From: an uncultured Clostridia bacterium
GTDB lineage: Bacteria > Bacillota > Clostridia > Oscillospirales > Ruminococcaceae
Direction of reading: 5' to 3'
Length of the DNA stretch: 21,603 nucleotides
Assembly: GCA_945947715.1 (NCBI GenBank)
Contig: CAMEYZ010000008.1
Location: forward strand, 1 to 21,603
Shown: in pieces, positions 8,651 through 15,437 of the stretch
How positions within the stretch are numbered: the first letter of the stretch is position 1
Layout of the letters: each line of letters starts with the position of its first letter
The notes under the pieces: generated by a model
What the model saw: only the letters and a program-made list of their open reading frames with translations
Told to the model about the DNA's origin: nothing
Database searches by the model: none
Translations under genes and position numbers: made by a program

Positions 8651-10609
8651 TTATATTACATATGTATGAGTATTATCGTCCTCAGGCTCAGGATAGGGCT
8701 TACCCAGAACGATTATGCTGTAGGGAGCGACCTTGTAGTCTCCCTCGACGGTATACATAGGCTCTGTGCCAGCCCTTTCGCCGTCTGCATAGACATTATA
8801 TTTTTCAAAAGCGTAAAGATTTATCTCATAATTGTTGGGGTTAAGGAAAACAATTATCTCCTCCAGCTTATCGTCCCCCTTAAGGGAGAAGCCCACTACT
8901 CTTCCGGGCAGCTTTGAGAAATAGGTCAGATTCTTTCCGATAGAATCCCTGTCAGGGAAACGGAAAGCAGAGTGGTCCTTTCTGAGCGCGATAAGTCCCT
9001 TATAATAGTCGCATACGCTTTTATATTCAGTTTTTCTGTTCCATTTAAGGCTGTTGATTATATCGGGAGATTTGTAGCTGTTATGGTCGAAGGCACCTCC
9101 GGGGAGAGGCTTTGAACGGAGAAACTCCTGTCCTGCCTGGATAAATGGGATACCCTGCGAAAGAAAGACCATAGCCGCAGCCATTTTGTCCATTTGAATA
9201 CGTGTTTCTATAGAATCGGTGGGATTTGTGTAGGAAAGCTTGTCCCATAATGTGAGGTTATCGTGAGCCTCCACGTAGTTTACTGTCTGCTGGGGGGTAT
9301 CAGTCCATGCAAATTTGTTGAGGTTAGGTATCTGTGGGTGAGCAACTCGTCCGCACATTATCTCTTTAACGAAATCCTCGTTGACAGGTGCACCGTTAAC
9401 ATAGCCCCTGTCGCGGTTCTCGAAATTGTTTCCCTTAACGGTATCGCGGAAATCGTCGCTGAAAAATCCCGCATGAGGAACGTGGCGGGCGTTGAGCTTC
9501 ATAGCCCGCTGCTCGTAAGGGATAGCGGCGTCGGAGCCTGTCCAGCCCTCGCCGTAGATGATAATATTGGGATTTATCTCGTGGAGCTTATCATAGATGA
9601 TATTGATAGTCTCATTATCATAAAGCCCCATAAGGTCAAAGCGGAAGCCGTCAATTTTGTATTCCCTTGCCCAGTAGCACAGGCTATCCACGATATATTT
9701 TCTGACCATATATCTTTCGGTAGCAACCTCATTACCGCAGCCTGAGCCGTTGGAATAGTATTCGGTATCCTGCCACTGGCGGTAGTAATATTTCGGGAAG
9801 GTCTTTGTGAAGCAGGAGTCTGCGGTGGCATAGGTATGGTTGTACACCACGTCCATGATAACGCCTATTCCAGCATTGTGAAGAGACTGGATAAGCCGTT
9901 TGAACTCATAGATGCGGACCTTTCCGTCGTAAGGATTTGTAGCGTAGGAGCCCTCGGGGAGGTTATAGTTCATCGGGTCATAGCCCCAGTTGAACTGAGG
10001 ACGATGAACGTCCGCCTCGTCCACAGTAGCATAATCGAAGCAGGGCATGAGCTGTACATGAGTGATGCCCATTTCCTTAAGATGATCTATTCCCGCTGCG
10101 TCGCCGGCTTCGTTAACAAGCCCTTTTTCGACAAATGCGAGAAAACGTCCCTTGTAGCAGAAGTTCACGCTTTTGTCAATGGAGAAATCCCTGACGTGGA
10201 GCTCGTATATAACTGCATCGGTATAGGATTTCAGCTCAGGCTGAACTGACTTATCCCAGCCTGCGGGGTCAGTCTCGTCAAGATCGACCACCATTCCCAT
10301 GATGCCGTTAACGCCGGAAGCCTTTGCATATATATCAATAGTCTCATAGGAGATAGAATCGTGAGTTATCTGATAGGTGTAATATACCCCGTTGAGATCG
10401 CCATTAGCGACCTTTGACCATACGCCCTCCTTTGATTTTTTCATCGGCATATGACGAAAGGGCTTTTCGTCGGTGCATTTGTGATAGAGCAGCACTGCAG
10501 CGTCCTCTGCAAGAGGAGACCACACCTTAAAAACCGTATTATTTTTAGAATAGACTGCCCCCAGATCGTCTCCGTCGTATTTGTATTTCTCATCGATTTC
10601 GGCAAACAC
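8651..10609 (-). CDS. pulA: Type I pullulanase (GH13), intracellular
   Basis: A 652-aa debranching enzyme that cleaves alpha-1,6 branches in pullulan, limit dextrins and glycogen. An N-terminal CBM48-like beta domain (about 15-115) precedes the (beta/alpha)8 barrel. The type I pullulanase signature is present as FNWGYDP (206-212). The GH13 conserved regions are DVVYNH (253-258), GFRFDLMGL with nucleophile Asp325, YGEGW with acid/base Glu354, and VEAHD with Asp450. There is no signal peptide, so it acts on internal glycogen or imported maltodextrins. The start is a GTG with a modest upstream AGGCGGGA; no in-frame ATG lies upstream. A good promoter gives a leader of about 90 nt. It is divergent from the mcrBC unit, and the response regulator gene follows downstream. 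Confidence 0.95.
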   Translation of the reverse strand: MFAEIDEKYKYDGDDLGAVYSKNNTVFKVWSPLAEDAAVLLYHKCTDEKPFRHMPMKKSKEGVWSKVANGDLNGVYYTYQITHDSISYETIDIYAKASGVNGIMGMVVDLDETDPAGWDKSVQPELKSYTDAVIYELHVRDFSIDKSVNFCYKGRFLAFVEKGLVNEAGDAAGIDHLKEMGITHVQLMPCFDYATVDEADVHRPQFNWGYDPMNYNLPEGSYATNPYDGKVRIYEFKRLIQSLHNAGIGVIMDVVYNHTYATADSCFTKTFPKYYYRQWQDTEYYSNGSGCGNEVATERYMVRKYIVDSLCYWAREYKIDGFRFDLMGLYDNETINIIYDKLHEINPNIIIYGEGWTGSDAAIPYEQRAMKLNARHVPHAGFFSDDFRDTVKGNNFENRDRGYVNGAPVNEDFVKEIMCGRVAHPQIPNLNKFAWTDTPQQTVNYVEAHDNLTLWDKLSYTNPTDSIETRIQMDKMAAAMVFLSQGIPFIQAGQEFLRSKPLPGGAFDHNSYKSPDIINSLKWNRKTEYKSVCDYYKGLIALRKDHSAFRFPDRDSIGKNLTYFSKLPGRVVGFSLKGDDKLEEIIVFLNPNNYEINLYAFEKYNVYADGERAGTEPMYTVEGDYKVAPYSIIVLGKPYPEPEDDNTHTYVI

Positions 10610-10704
10610 TTGATATCCCGCCTTTATTTCTATAATATAATGTCTGCTGAAAGGTTTAAGCTCAGCAAATACATACTTCTTTATAAGTACACCATGTCAT
10701 TCTA

Positions 10705-10733
10705 ATTATACGCTATTTTTGTCATTTTGTAAA
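10705..10733 (-). promoter_or_regulatory. Predicted SigA-type promoter for pulA
   Basis: Read on the minus strand: TTTACA (10728-10733), a 17-nt spacer, and TATAAT (10705-10710). Transcription would start near 10698, leaving a leader of about 90 nt containing a short dyad (GCTGA/TCAGC). Confidence 0.75.
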
Positions 10734-10937
10734 GGCGATTTATTTAATTGTCATTGATTTGTTACCGAATTTTTATAACAGCTTTTTTCATAAAAAAACA
10801 GGGAAAATGCAGGCTGCTGTCGAATAATGGAAAAATAAATAAATTAACGCAGAGTTTACTTAATCGTTTTCTATATTTTATACAAGAAATCGTTTAAAAA
10901 TTTGTCAAAAGTTATTTCAAAAAAATAACTATATCTC
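10734..10937. other. AT-rich intergenic stretch between divergent promoters
   Basis: The gap between the pulA and mcrB genes is about 460 nt. Outside the two promoters and their leaders it is AT-rich with A and T runs. I see no ORF with a ribosome binding site and no strong hairpin in it. Confidence 0.6.
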
Positions 10938-10966
10938 TTGAAATAATCAAAAATATGAGATATAAT
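10938..10966 (+). promoter_or_regulatory. Predicted SigA-type promoter for mcrBC
   Basis: TTGAAA (10938-10943), a 17-nt spacer and TATAAT (10961-10966). The start would be near 10973, giving a leader of about 97 nt. The leader contains the perfect 10-bp palindrome GCAGCGCTGC (11016-11025), which could be an operator or a small hairpin. An upstream in-frame TTG at 10977 falls at the predicted start site, so it cannot be the true initiation codon. Confidence 0.8.
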
Positions 10967-11069
10967 TATAATTGGATTGTGCGGAATTTTATTCCTTTTT
11001 CAGAATATGTTTACAGCAGCGCTGCAGGATATCATATCGGTTAGGTTCCGCAAAAAAGGAGTAGAGAAA

Positions 11070-12080
11070 ATGGGAAAGAATATCATATTATACGGCCCTC
11101 CGGGAACAGGTAAGACCTACAATACGGTAAACTATGCTTTATCTATTATATATAATCTCCCTGTGGAAGCTGTAATGAAAAAGGACTACGGGGCAATGCT
11201 GGAGCGCTACAACGAGCTGAAACAAAATTTTAATCAGATAGAATTTACCACCTTCCACCAGTCAATGGGCTATGAGGAATTTATCGAGGGTATCAAGCCC
11301 GTGTTCCTCGAGACCATGAACGAACGCGGTGAGCGTACCAGAAAAAAAGAAATGGTGTACGTTGTCGATAAGGGTATCTTTCGCGAATTCTGCGCTAACG
11401 CAGCGGAGCATCCCGACGATAACTACGTGTTTATCATAGACGAAATCAACCGAGGCAATATCTCGAAGATGTTCGGTGAGCTTATCACCGTTATCGAGCC
11501 TTCAAAGCGTCTGGGTCAGCCCGAAGCCGTGAAGGTAAAGCTTGCTTACTCGCAGGAGCCCTTCGGCGTTCCTGATAACGTGTTTATCGTCGGTACCATG
11601 AATACTGCCGACCGTTCCATCGCTCTTCTGGATACGGCTATCAGACGTCGTTTCGACTTTATCGAAATGATGCCTGTTCCCGAGCTCTTCAAGGACTTGT
11701 ACGTTGAGGACGTCAATATCTGCGACCTTCTCACAATAATCAACAAGCGTATCGAGATACTCTGCGACAGAGAGCATATGATAGGACACGCATATTTTAT
11801 GCCGCTGAGAGCAAATCCCACTATCGAGGCTCTGGGAAAGATATTCAAGAACGCTATCGTTCCTCTGCTTCAGGAATATTTCTACGGAGATTATCAGAAG
11901 ATTCGCTGGACTCTGGGCGACTACAACAAGGAGCCTGATGAGCAGTTCGTCAAGGCTACTGCTATCGACTATTCCGCAGTGTTTGGTCCAAATGTTGAGC
12001 TGTTCCTCGACGTGGACGATACATATGAGATAAACGACGATGCATTCTGGAATATCAATTCCTACAGAAAGCTTTTCTGA
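11070..12080 (+). CDS. mcrB: McrB-type AAA+ GTPase of an McrBC restriction system, lacking the N-terminal DNA-binding domain
   Basis: A 336-aa motor subunit. In McrBC systems McrB hydrolyses GTP and translocates on DNA, while McrC cleaves. AAGGAG at 11056-11061 fixes the ATG at 11070. Walker A (GPPGTGKT, 9-16) is almost at the N-terminus. The McrB-typical TTFHQSMGYEEFIEG follows (60-74), then Walker B (VFIIDEINRGN, 120-130), the McrB signature MNTADRS (177-183), and RRRF (192-195) with arginine-finger candidates. E. coli McrB has about 160 residues before Walker A that read methylated DNA; here there are 8. Target recognition must lie elsewhere, for example in McrC or an unlinked protein. mcrC begins 24 nt downstream. 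The frame is intact and no paralogous remnant is visible upstream. Confidence 0.92.
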   Translation: MGKNIILYGPPGTGKTYNTVNYALSIIYNLPVEAVMKKDYGAMLERYNELKQNFNQIEFTTFHQSMGYEEFIEGIKPVFLETMNERGERTRKKEMVYVVDKGIFREFCANAAEHPDDNYVFIIDEINRGNISKMFGELITVIEPSKRLGQPEAVKVKLAYSQEPFGVPDNVFIVGTMNTADRSIALLDTAIRRRFDFIEMMPVPELFKDLYVEDVNICDLLTIINKRIEILCDREHMIGHAYFMPLRANPTIEALGKIFKNAIVPLLQEYFYGDYQKIRWTLGDYNKEPDEQFVKATAIDYSAVFGPNVELFLDVDDTYEINDDAFWNINSYRKLF

Positions 12081-12104
12081 TAATTAATGAAAGGAAAATC
12101 ATAA

Positions 12105-13439
12105 ATGACTAAAACAGAAAGATTTTCCATAAAGGAATCGGAGTTTTTTACAATAAGAGGAAGCAGCGAGCGAGAGGGCGGCTGTCCCGTTTCCGAGCAT
12201 GATTTTGAGCTGCTGGAGGCATTTGTCATGGAAAATCCCCTGTCTGCGCTTCCTGGTCAGCCAAATTATCTTCTCAAGCCCTCCGGAGAGGGAAAGGAAA
12301 GGATACTGGCTGCAAAGGGCTTCGCAGGTACGATAGTTCTGAAAAACGGCACCCAGTTCGAGATACTTCCTGCTCTGTCCATAATCTCCAAGGACGGCAG
12401 ACGCCTTTCCGAAAAGCATATGCTTCTTGAAATGATAAAGGCAAACCCTGCCCTGCCCATGAAAAACTACAATATCAATACCATGGCGGCGGAAAGACTG
12501 AACATCTTCGAGACCTTCGTGCTTTCCTTCGTAAATGATTGCTTTGATATCGTCAACGATGGACTTAAGCAGAGCTATACCCCGTATATGGCAAACGAGA
12601 ACTTTCTTAAGGGAAAGGTAGTGTACAGCAAGCACGCCACCAAGAATTTTGCTCATAAGGACAAATTCTATGTGCAGTACGATATTTTCACCATAAATCG
12701 TGCGGAAAATCGTCTGATAAAATCTACGCTCAACTATCTGAGAAAGATAACATCATCAGCGAGAACCCGAAATAAGATAGATATCCTGTTAGCAAACTTC
12801 GACGGAGTGGACTTTTCTGTGAATTATACTCAGGATTTTGCCGCCTGCGTCCATGACAGAAGCATGCTCAGATATAATGGAGCTATCAGATGGGCACAGA
12901 TATTCCTGCTGAAAAAGAGCGGGATATCCATTGCTATGGGAAGAAATGTGAATTACAGCGTGATGCTCCCCACCGAGCAGCTTTTCGACTGCTATATATC
13001 CAGTGTGCTTAACCATGTTATCGACAGAAGCAACTTCAGCATCGAGATACAGCACAAGATATATCCTGTTCTTAACAGAAGAGTGCCGAATATTGACCAG
13101 AAGCCGGGAATGTTCCTGACTCGCAAATTCGATAAGCACAGGGTCATTATCGACGCTAAGTGGCAGTCTCTTGATGCCGATAAGGATAATTACGGTATAA
13201 AAGATATTGATATATACAATGCGTATAATATGCAGGAGACCTATAATGCGGAAACGGTTTATTATCTCTATCCTCTGACGGAGAAGATCAGAGGAAAGGA
13301 GCCGAACATCGTTTTCCGCGACGATGAAAGGATACTGGGAAGAGTGTGCTTTATTGACCTCAGTAATATCGAACAGAGCCTTGTTGATGTGCTTATGCAG
13401 ATCTATAACGACGAGCTTGATATGAGCGAGGTTGGATAG
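12105..13439 (+). CDS. mcrC: McrC-family subunit of an McrBC restriction system
   Basis: A 444-aa McrC-like protein, expected to combine an McrB-stimulating N-terminal part with a C-terminal PD-(D/E)XK nuclease. AAGGAA at 12091-12096 sets the ATG at 12105. The family-typical central part (NFLKGKVVYSKHA, then INRAENRLIKSTLNYL) is clear. The nuclease core shows VIIDAKW with D350 and K352. At the place where the family usually has PD, this sequence reads K-P-G-M (G335), and the later Tyr-Gln of the helix motif reads Tyr-Asn (N372). It may therefore be catalytically altered or inactive, or use another acidic residue such as D331. No terminator lies directly after the stop; the first downstream hairpin is that of the small RNA at 13533. 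Confidence 0.9.
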   Translation: MTKTERFSIKESEFFTIRGSSEREGGCPVSEHDFELLEAFVMENPLSALPGQPNYLLKPSGEGKERILAAKGFAGTIVLKNGTQFEILPALSIISKDGRRLSEKHMLLEMIKANPALPMKNYNINTMAAERLNIFETFVLSFVNDCFDIVNDGLKQSYTPYMANENFLKGKVVYSKHATKNFAHKDKFYVQYDIFTINRAENRLIKSTLNYLRKITSSARTRNKIDILLANFDGVDFSVNYTQDFAACVHDRSMLRYNGAIRWAQIFLLKKSGISIAMGRNVNYSVMLPTEQLFDCYISSVLNHVIDRSNFSIEIQHKIYPVLNRRVPNIDQKPGMFLTRKFDKHRVIIDAKWQSLDADKDNYGIKDIDIYNAYNMQETYNAETVYYLYPLTEKIRGKEPNIVFRDDERILGRVCFIDLSNIEQSLVDVLMQIYNDELDMSEVG

Positions 13440-13457
13440 CGAAATTTTGGAAATCTC

Positions 13458-13488
13458 TTGACAAAGTATTTTTTTTACGTGTTATAAT
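13458..13488 (+). promoter_or_regulatory. Promoter of small RNA copy 1
   Basis: Consensus TTGACA (13458-13463) and TATAAT (13483-13488) with a TG one base before the -10, an extended -10. The spacer is 19 nt, longer than optimal and 2 nt longer than in copy 2. It starts 18 nt after the mcrC stop. Confidence 0.7.
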
Positions 13489-13494
13489 GTAATT

Positions 13495-13569
13495 GTAAAA
13501 AGTGATGTTGTGTCTCATGGCGACACGCAAATGCCCCCTCGGAGCTGCAACTCTGAGGGGGCTTCATTT
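13495..13569 (+). ncRNA. Predicted small RNA, copy 1 of a tandem pair (candidate antitoxin RNA)
   Basis: An RNA of about 75 nt predicted between the promoter at 13458-13488 and the hairpin at 13533-13562. Its core, 13500-13530, matches copy 2 at 28 of 31 positions with a 128-nt offset. It includes the invariant stretch CATGGCGACACGCAA. The core resembles the antisense of the start of the small membrane peptide gene (13779-13802), though less well than copy 2 does. No convincing ORF with a ribosome binding site is present. It may belong to an unknown RNA family or act as the type I antitoxin. The terminator could also end mcrBC transcripts. Confidence 0.6.
13533..13569 (+). terminator. Intrinsic terminator of small RNA copy 1
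   Basis: A 12-bp stem, GCCCCCTCGGAG (13533-13544) with CTCTGAGGGGGC (13551-13562; one G-U pair), 6-nt loop, followed by TTCATTT. It is the first strong hairpin after mcrC. Confidence 0.85.
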
Positions 13570-13587
13570 GAAAATTTTTTTCATATA

Positions 13588-13616
13588 TTGACAAAACCGA
13601 TTTTGTGTGATATAAT
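13588..13616 (+). promoter_or_regulatory. Promoter of small RNA copy 2
   Basis: TTGACA (13588-13593), a 17-nt spacer and TATAAT (13611-13616) with a TG just before the -10. This is a near-perfect consensus promoter and among the strongest in the window. Predicted start is near 13623. Confidence 0.85.
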
Positions 13617-13622
13617 GTAAAT

Positions 13623-13701
13623 GTAATAAGTGATATTGTGTTCCATGGCGACACGCAAACGAACCCCCTCGGAGTGCCAGCTCCGAGGGGGTTCTTCATT
13701 T
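13623..13701 (+). ncRNA. Predicted small RNA, copy 2 of a tandem pair (best candidate antitoxin RNA)
   Basis: An RNA of about 79 nt running from the strong promoter at 13588-13616 to a perfect hairpin. The segment 13628-13649 can pair with codons 3 to 10 of the mRNA from the opposite-strand peptide gene. Allowing two G-U pairs and two single-base bulges, nearly all positions pair, including runs of GCC, TGGAA and TATCACTT on the toxin side. Transcription converges on that gene and stops about 15 nt before its stop codon, so read-through would give a full antisense RNA. This layout resembles known type I toxin-antitoxin loci such as txpA/ratA. I know no named family for this RNA. Confidence 0.65.
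13661..13701. terminator. Strong hairpin ending small RNA copy 2
   Basis: A perfect 14-bp stem, GAACCCCCTCGGAG (13661-13674) with CTCCGAGGGGGTTC (13681-13694), 6-nt loop, followed by TTCATTTT. It also lies just past the stop of the convergent peptide gene, but its U-run in that direction is poor. Confidence 0.87.
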
Positions 13702-13715
13702 TGGGGTTGTCGGGG

Positions 13716-13808
13716 CTACTTTCTGTCAAGCCACTTGCAGATATAATAGGTGATTATACCTGCCACAACAGAAAGTATAAGTGATACTATGTATTCCACG
13801 GCTTCCAT
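13716..13808 (-). CDS. Small hydrophobic peptide, putative type I toxin (30 aa)
   Basis: A 30-codon ORF encoding a short acidic N-terminus (MEAVEY), one predicted transmembrane helix (about residues 7-23, IVSLILSVVAGIITYY) and a charged tail (ICKWLDRK). This is the form of membrane type I toxins, and the K-W-L-D tail resembles short uncharacterised Firmicutes peptides as I recall them. A GGGAGGAG touches the ATG at 13808, leaving very short spacing. A GTG at codon 4 sits 9 nt from AGGAG and would give a 27-aa product, so the start is uncertain. A plausible promoter lies upstream. The two tandem small RNAs converge on this gene, and their core is partly complementary to its 5' coding end. Toxicity is inferred only from architecture. 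Confidence 0.62.
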   Translation of the reverse strand: MEAVEYIVSLILSVVAGIITYYICKWLDRK

Positions 13809-13838
13809 CTCCTCCCTGCGGAAGAGCCCGACAAGGTT

Positions 13839-13867
13839 ATCTTACCATATATCAAATGTTTTGTTAA
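13839..13867 (-). promoter_or_regulatory. Predicted promoter of the small peptide gene
   Basis: Read on the minus strand: TTAACA (13862-13867), a 17-nt spacer and TAAGAT (13839-13844). It is weaker than the promoters of the two small RNAs, as expected when an antitoxin RNA must be in excess. The predicted leader is about 24 nt. Confidence 0.5.
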
Positions 13868-13919
13868 ATTTTGTTAATTATTCAAAGCTGTTAATTTTGT
13901 GCAAATTATGGTTTGACTG

Positions 13920-13948
13920 TTGCATTTTTGGCAGATATGTGATATAAT
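13920..13948 (+). promoter_or_regulatory. Predicted promoter of cca
   Basis: TTGCAT (13920-13925), a 17-nt spacer and extended -10 TGATATAAT (TATAAT at 13943-13948). A TTGAC at 13913-13917 lies further upstream at a non-promoter distance. The block 13912-13948 closely matches the mraZ promoter block (see findings). Confidence 0.7.
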
Positions 13949-13996
13949 ATATACATATACATATTTTTTCCCGAACTAAAATGGAGGTGGCGGCAC

Positions 13997-15367
13997 TTGG
14001 ATATCAATATTCCCGAAAATATAAACTTTGTAATAAAAAGACTGGAAAGCCGCGGCTTCGAGGCATATATCGTCGGAGGCTGTGTCAGAGATTCTCTTAT
14101 GGGACTGGTTCCCGATGATTACGATGTTACCACAAATGCTCTTCCTGAGCAGATAAAAAACTGCTTTTCTGACACAAAGACCATAGATACAGGCATAAAG
14201 CATGGTACAGTTACTGTGGTGTCGGGTGGCGAAAATGTGGAGATAACCACCTATCGCGTGGACGGTGAATATAAGGACTTCCGTCGTCCCGAAACGGTCT
14301 CCTTTACGGATAAGCTCACCGAGGACCTGTCCCGCAGAGACTTTACTATAAACGCAATGTGCTATTCCCACAGGACGGGAATTATCGACAAATTCGGCGG
14401 TCAGAGGGATCTGTTCAATCATCTGATACGCTGCGTTGGAGAACCCGAAAAGCGCTTCGGCGAGGACGCTCTCCGCATACTCCGTGCTCTGAGATTTGCT
14501 TCGAGATTTGATTTTGCCATTGAACCTACTACCTCTCTGGCTATTCATGAGATGTGCGGTCTTGTGACCGAGGTCTCCGCCGAAAGGATAAGAACAGAGC
14601 TTGTGAAGCTGCTTTGCGGAAAGGCACCTGCGGAGATACTCATTGAATATTCCGACGTTTTCACGAAAATAATCCCCGAGTTTAAAAGATGCCTGAACTT
14701 TGAACAGCATAGCAGCTATCATATCTACGACGTCTGGGAGCATATTGCATATTCTGTGGAAAATTCCTCGGACGACCCCTATGTGCGGACAGCACTGTTT
14801 TTCCACGATATAGAAAAACCCTCCTGCTTTCGTTACGACGAGGAGGGTGAGGGACATTTCCCGAATCATGAGAAAAAGGGAGCGGAAACCGCGGAAAATA
14901 TCATGCGGCGCTTAAAATTCGACAATAAGACCATTGATATCGTCAGCTGTCTGATAAAATATCATTATGTGACTCCCGTGGACGACAAGATCGTTGTGAA
15001 AAAGCTGCTATGGGAGATAGGCGACAAAAACTTAGGCAGACTTATCGAGGTCATCAAGGGCGATAGCCGCGCAATGCAGAGCTTCTGTCTGGATAAGCTG
15101 ACCGTTCTCGACGCTATGAAGATAAGAATGTACGACGTTATCCGCAGCGGCGAATGCTACAAGGAGGATATGCTGGCACTAAAGGGCGATGATATCGCAG
15201 CGGAGGGCTTTGTCGGAAAGGAAATCGGCGATGCGCTGCATTTCCTTGTTGAGGCTGTCATAGACGGCAGAGTGAAAAATGAAAGGTCAGAGCTTATGAA
15301 GGCTCTTTTTGAAAGAAAAGCAAAGAGCTCCTGCGGAGAAGTCACGCAGCCTGTCCAGCACTGTTAG
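13997..15367 (+). CDS. cca: CCA tRNA nucleotidyltransferase
   Basis: A 456-aa class II nucleotidyltransferase that adds or repairs the CCA 3' end of tRNAs without a nucleic acid template. The start is TTG at 13997, chosen because GGAGG at 13983-13987 is 9 nt upstream; the nearby ATG at 13981 is out of frame. Motifs in order: GGCVRD (27-32), metal-binding D41-Y-D43, RRDFTINAM (113-121), and EKRFGEDALRILRALRFA in the neck region. An HD domain follows, with HSSYHIYDVWEH and HD at 270-271, so it belongs to the group with a C-terminal HD phosphohydrolase-type domain. It is transcribed alone and ends at a hairpin shared with convergent nrdR. Confidence 0.95.
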   Translation: MDINIPENINFVIKRLESRGFEAYIVGGCVRDSLMGLVPDDYDVTTNALPEQIKNCFSDTKTIDTGIKHGTVTVVSGGENVEITTYRVDGEYKDFRRPETVSFTDKLTEDLSRRDFTINAMCYSHRTGIIDKFGGQRDLFNHLIRCVGEPEKRFGEDALRILRALRFASRFDFAIEPTTSLAIHEMCGLVTEVSAERIRTELVKLLCGKAPAEILIEYSDVFTKIIPEFKRCLNFEQHSSYHIYDVWEHIAYSVENSSDDPYVRTALFFHDIEKPSCFRYDEEGEGHFPNHEKKGAETAENIMRRLKFDNKTIDIVSCLIKYHYVTPVDDKIVVKKLLWEIGDKNLGRLIEVIKGDSRAMQSFCLDKLTVLDAMKIRMYDVIRSGECYKEDMLALKGDDIAAEGFVGKEIGDALHFLVEAVIDGRVKNERSELMKALFERKAKSSCGEVTQPVQHC

Positions 15368-15383
15368 TTTTTAGATAGACAGA

Positions 15384-15419
15384 ATTATCCCGCGGAGGCA
15401 GGAACCGCCGCGGGATAAT
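15384..15419. terminator. Hairpin between convergent cca and nrdR
   Basis: A perfect 12-bp stem, ATTATCCCGCGG (15384-15395) with CCGCGGGATAAT (15408-15419), and a 12-nt loop that can form two more GG/CC pairs. No long U-run follows in either direction, so termination may be moderate. Its position between two convergent genes supports a bidirectional role. Confidence 0.72.
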
Positions 15420-15437
15420 CAGTAAAGCTTTGTCAGG

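Noticed and set aside
10610..10704. A riboswitch in the pulA leader
   Set aside because: Only a short GCTGA/TCAGC dyad is visible, with no match to a known aptamer core and no terminator or sequestering helix.
10977..11069. N-terminal extension of McrB by 31 residues from a TTG
   Set aside because: The TTG sits at the predicted transcription start with no ribosome site, while the ATG at 11070 has a good AAGGAG and directly precedes the Walker A strand.
13517..13620. Short plus-strand ORFs starting at the ATG in each small RNA core (first residues MATRK)
   Set aside because: The two copies diverge completely in frame after the core, run through the terminators, and no ribosome binding site precedes either ATG.
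13458..13701. A CRISPR array
   Set aside because: There are only two repeats, with a promoter and a terminator in each, no spacer pattern and no cas genes nearby.
13475..13729. An 84-codon minus-strand ORF spanning both small RNA units
   Set aside because: It exists only because both hairpins are free of stops in that frame. It has no ribosome binding site and overlaps promoters and terminators on the other strand.
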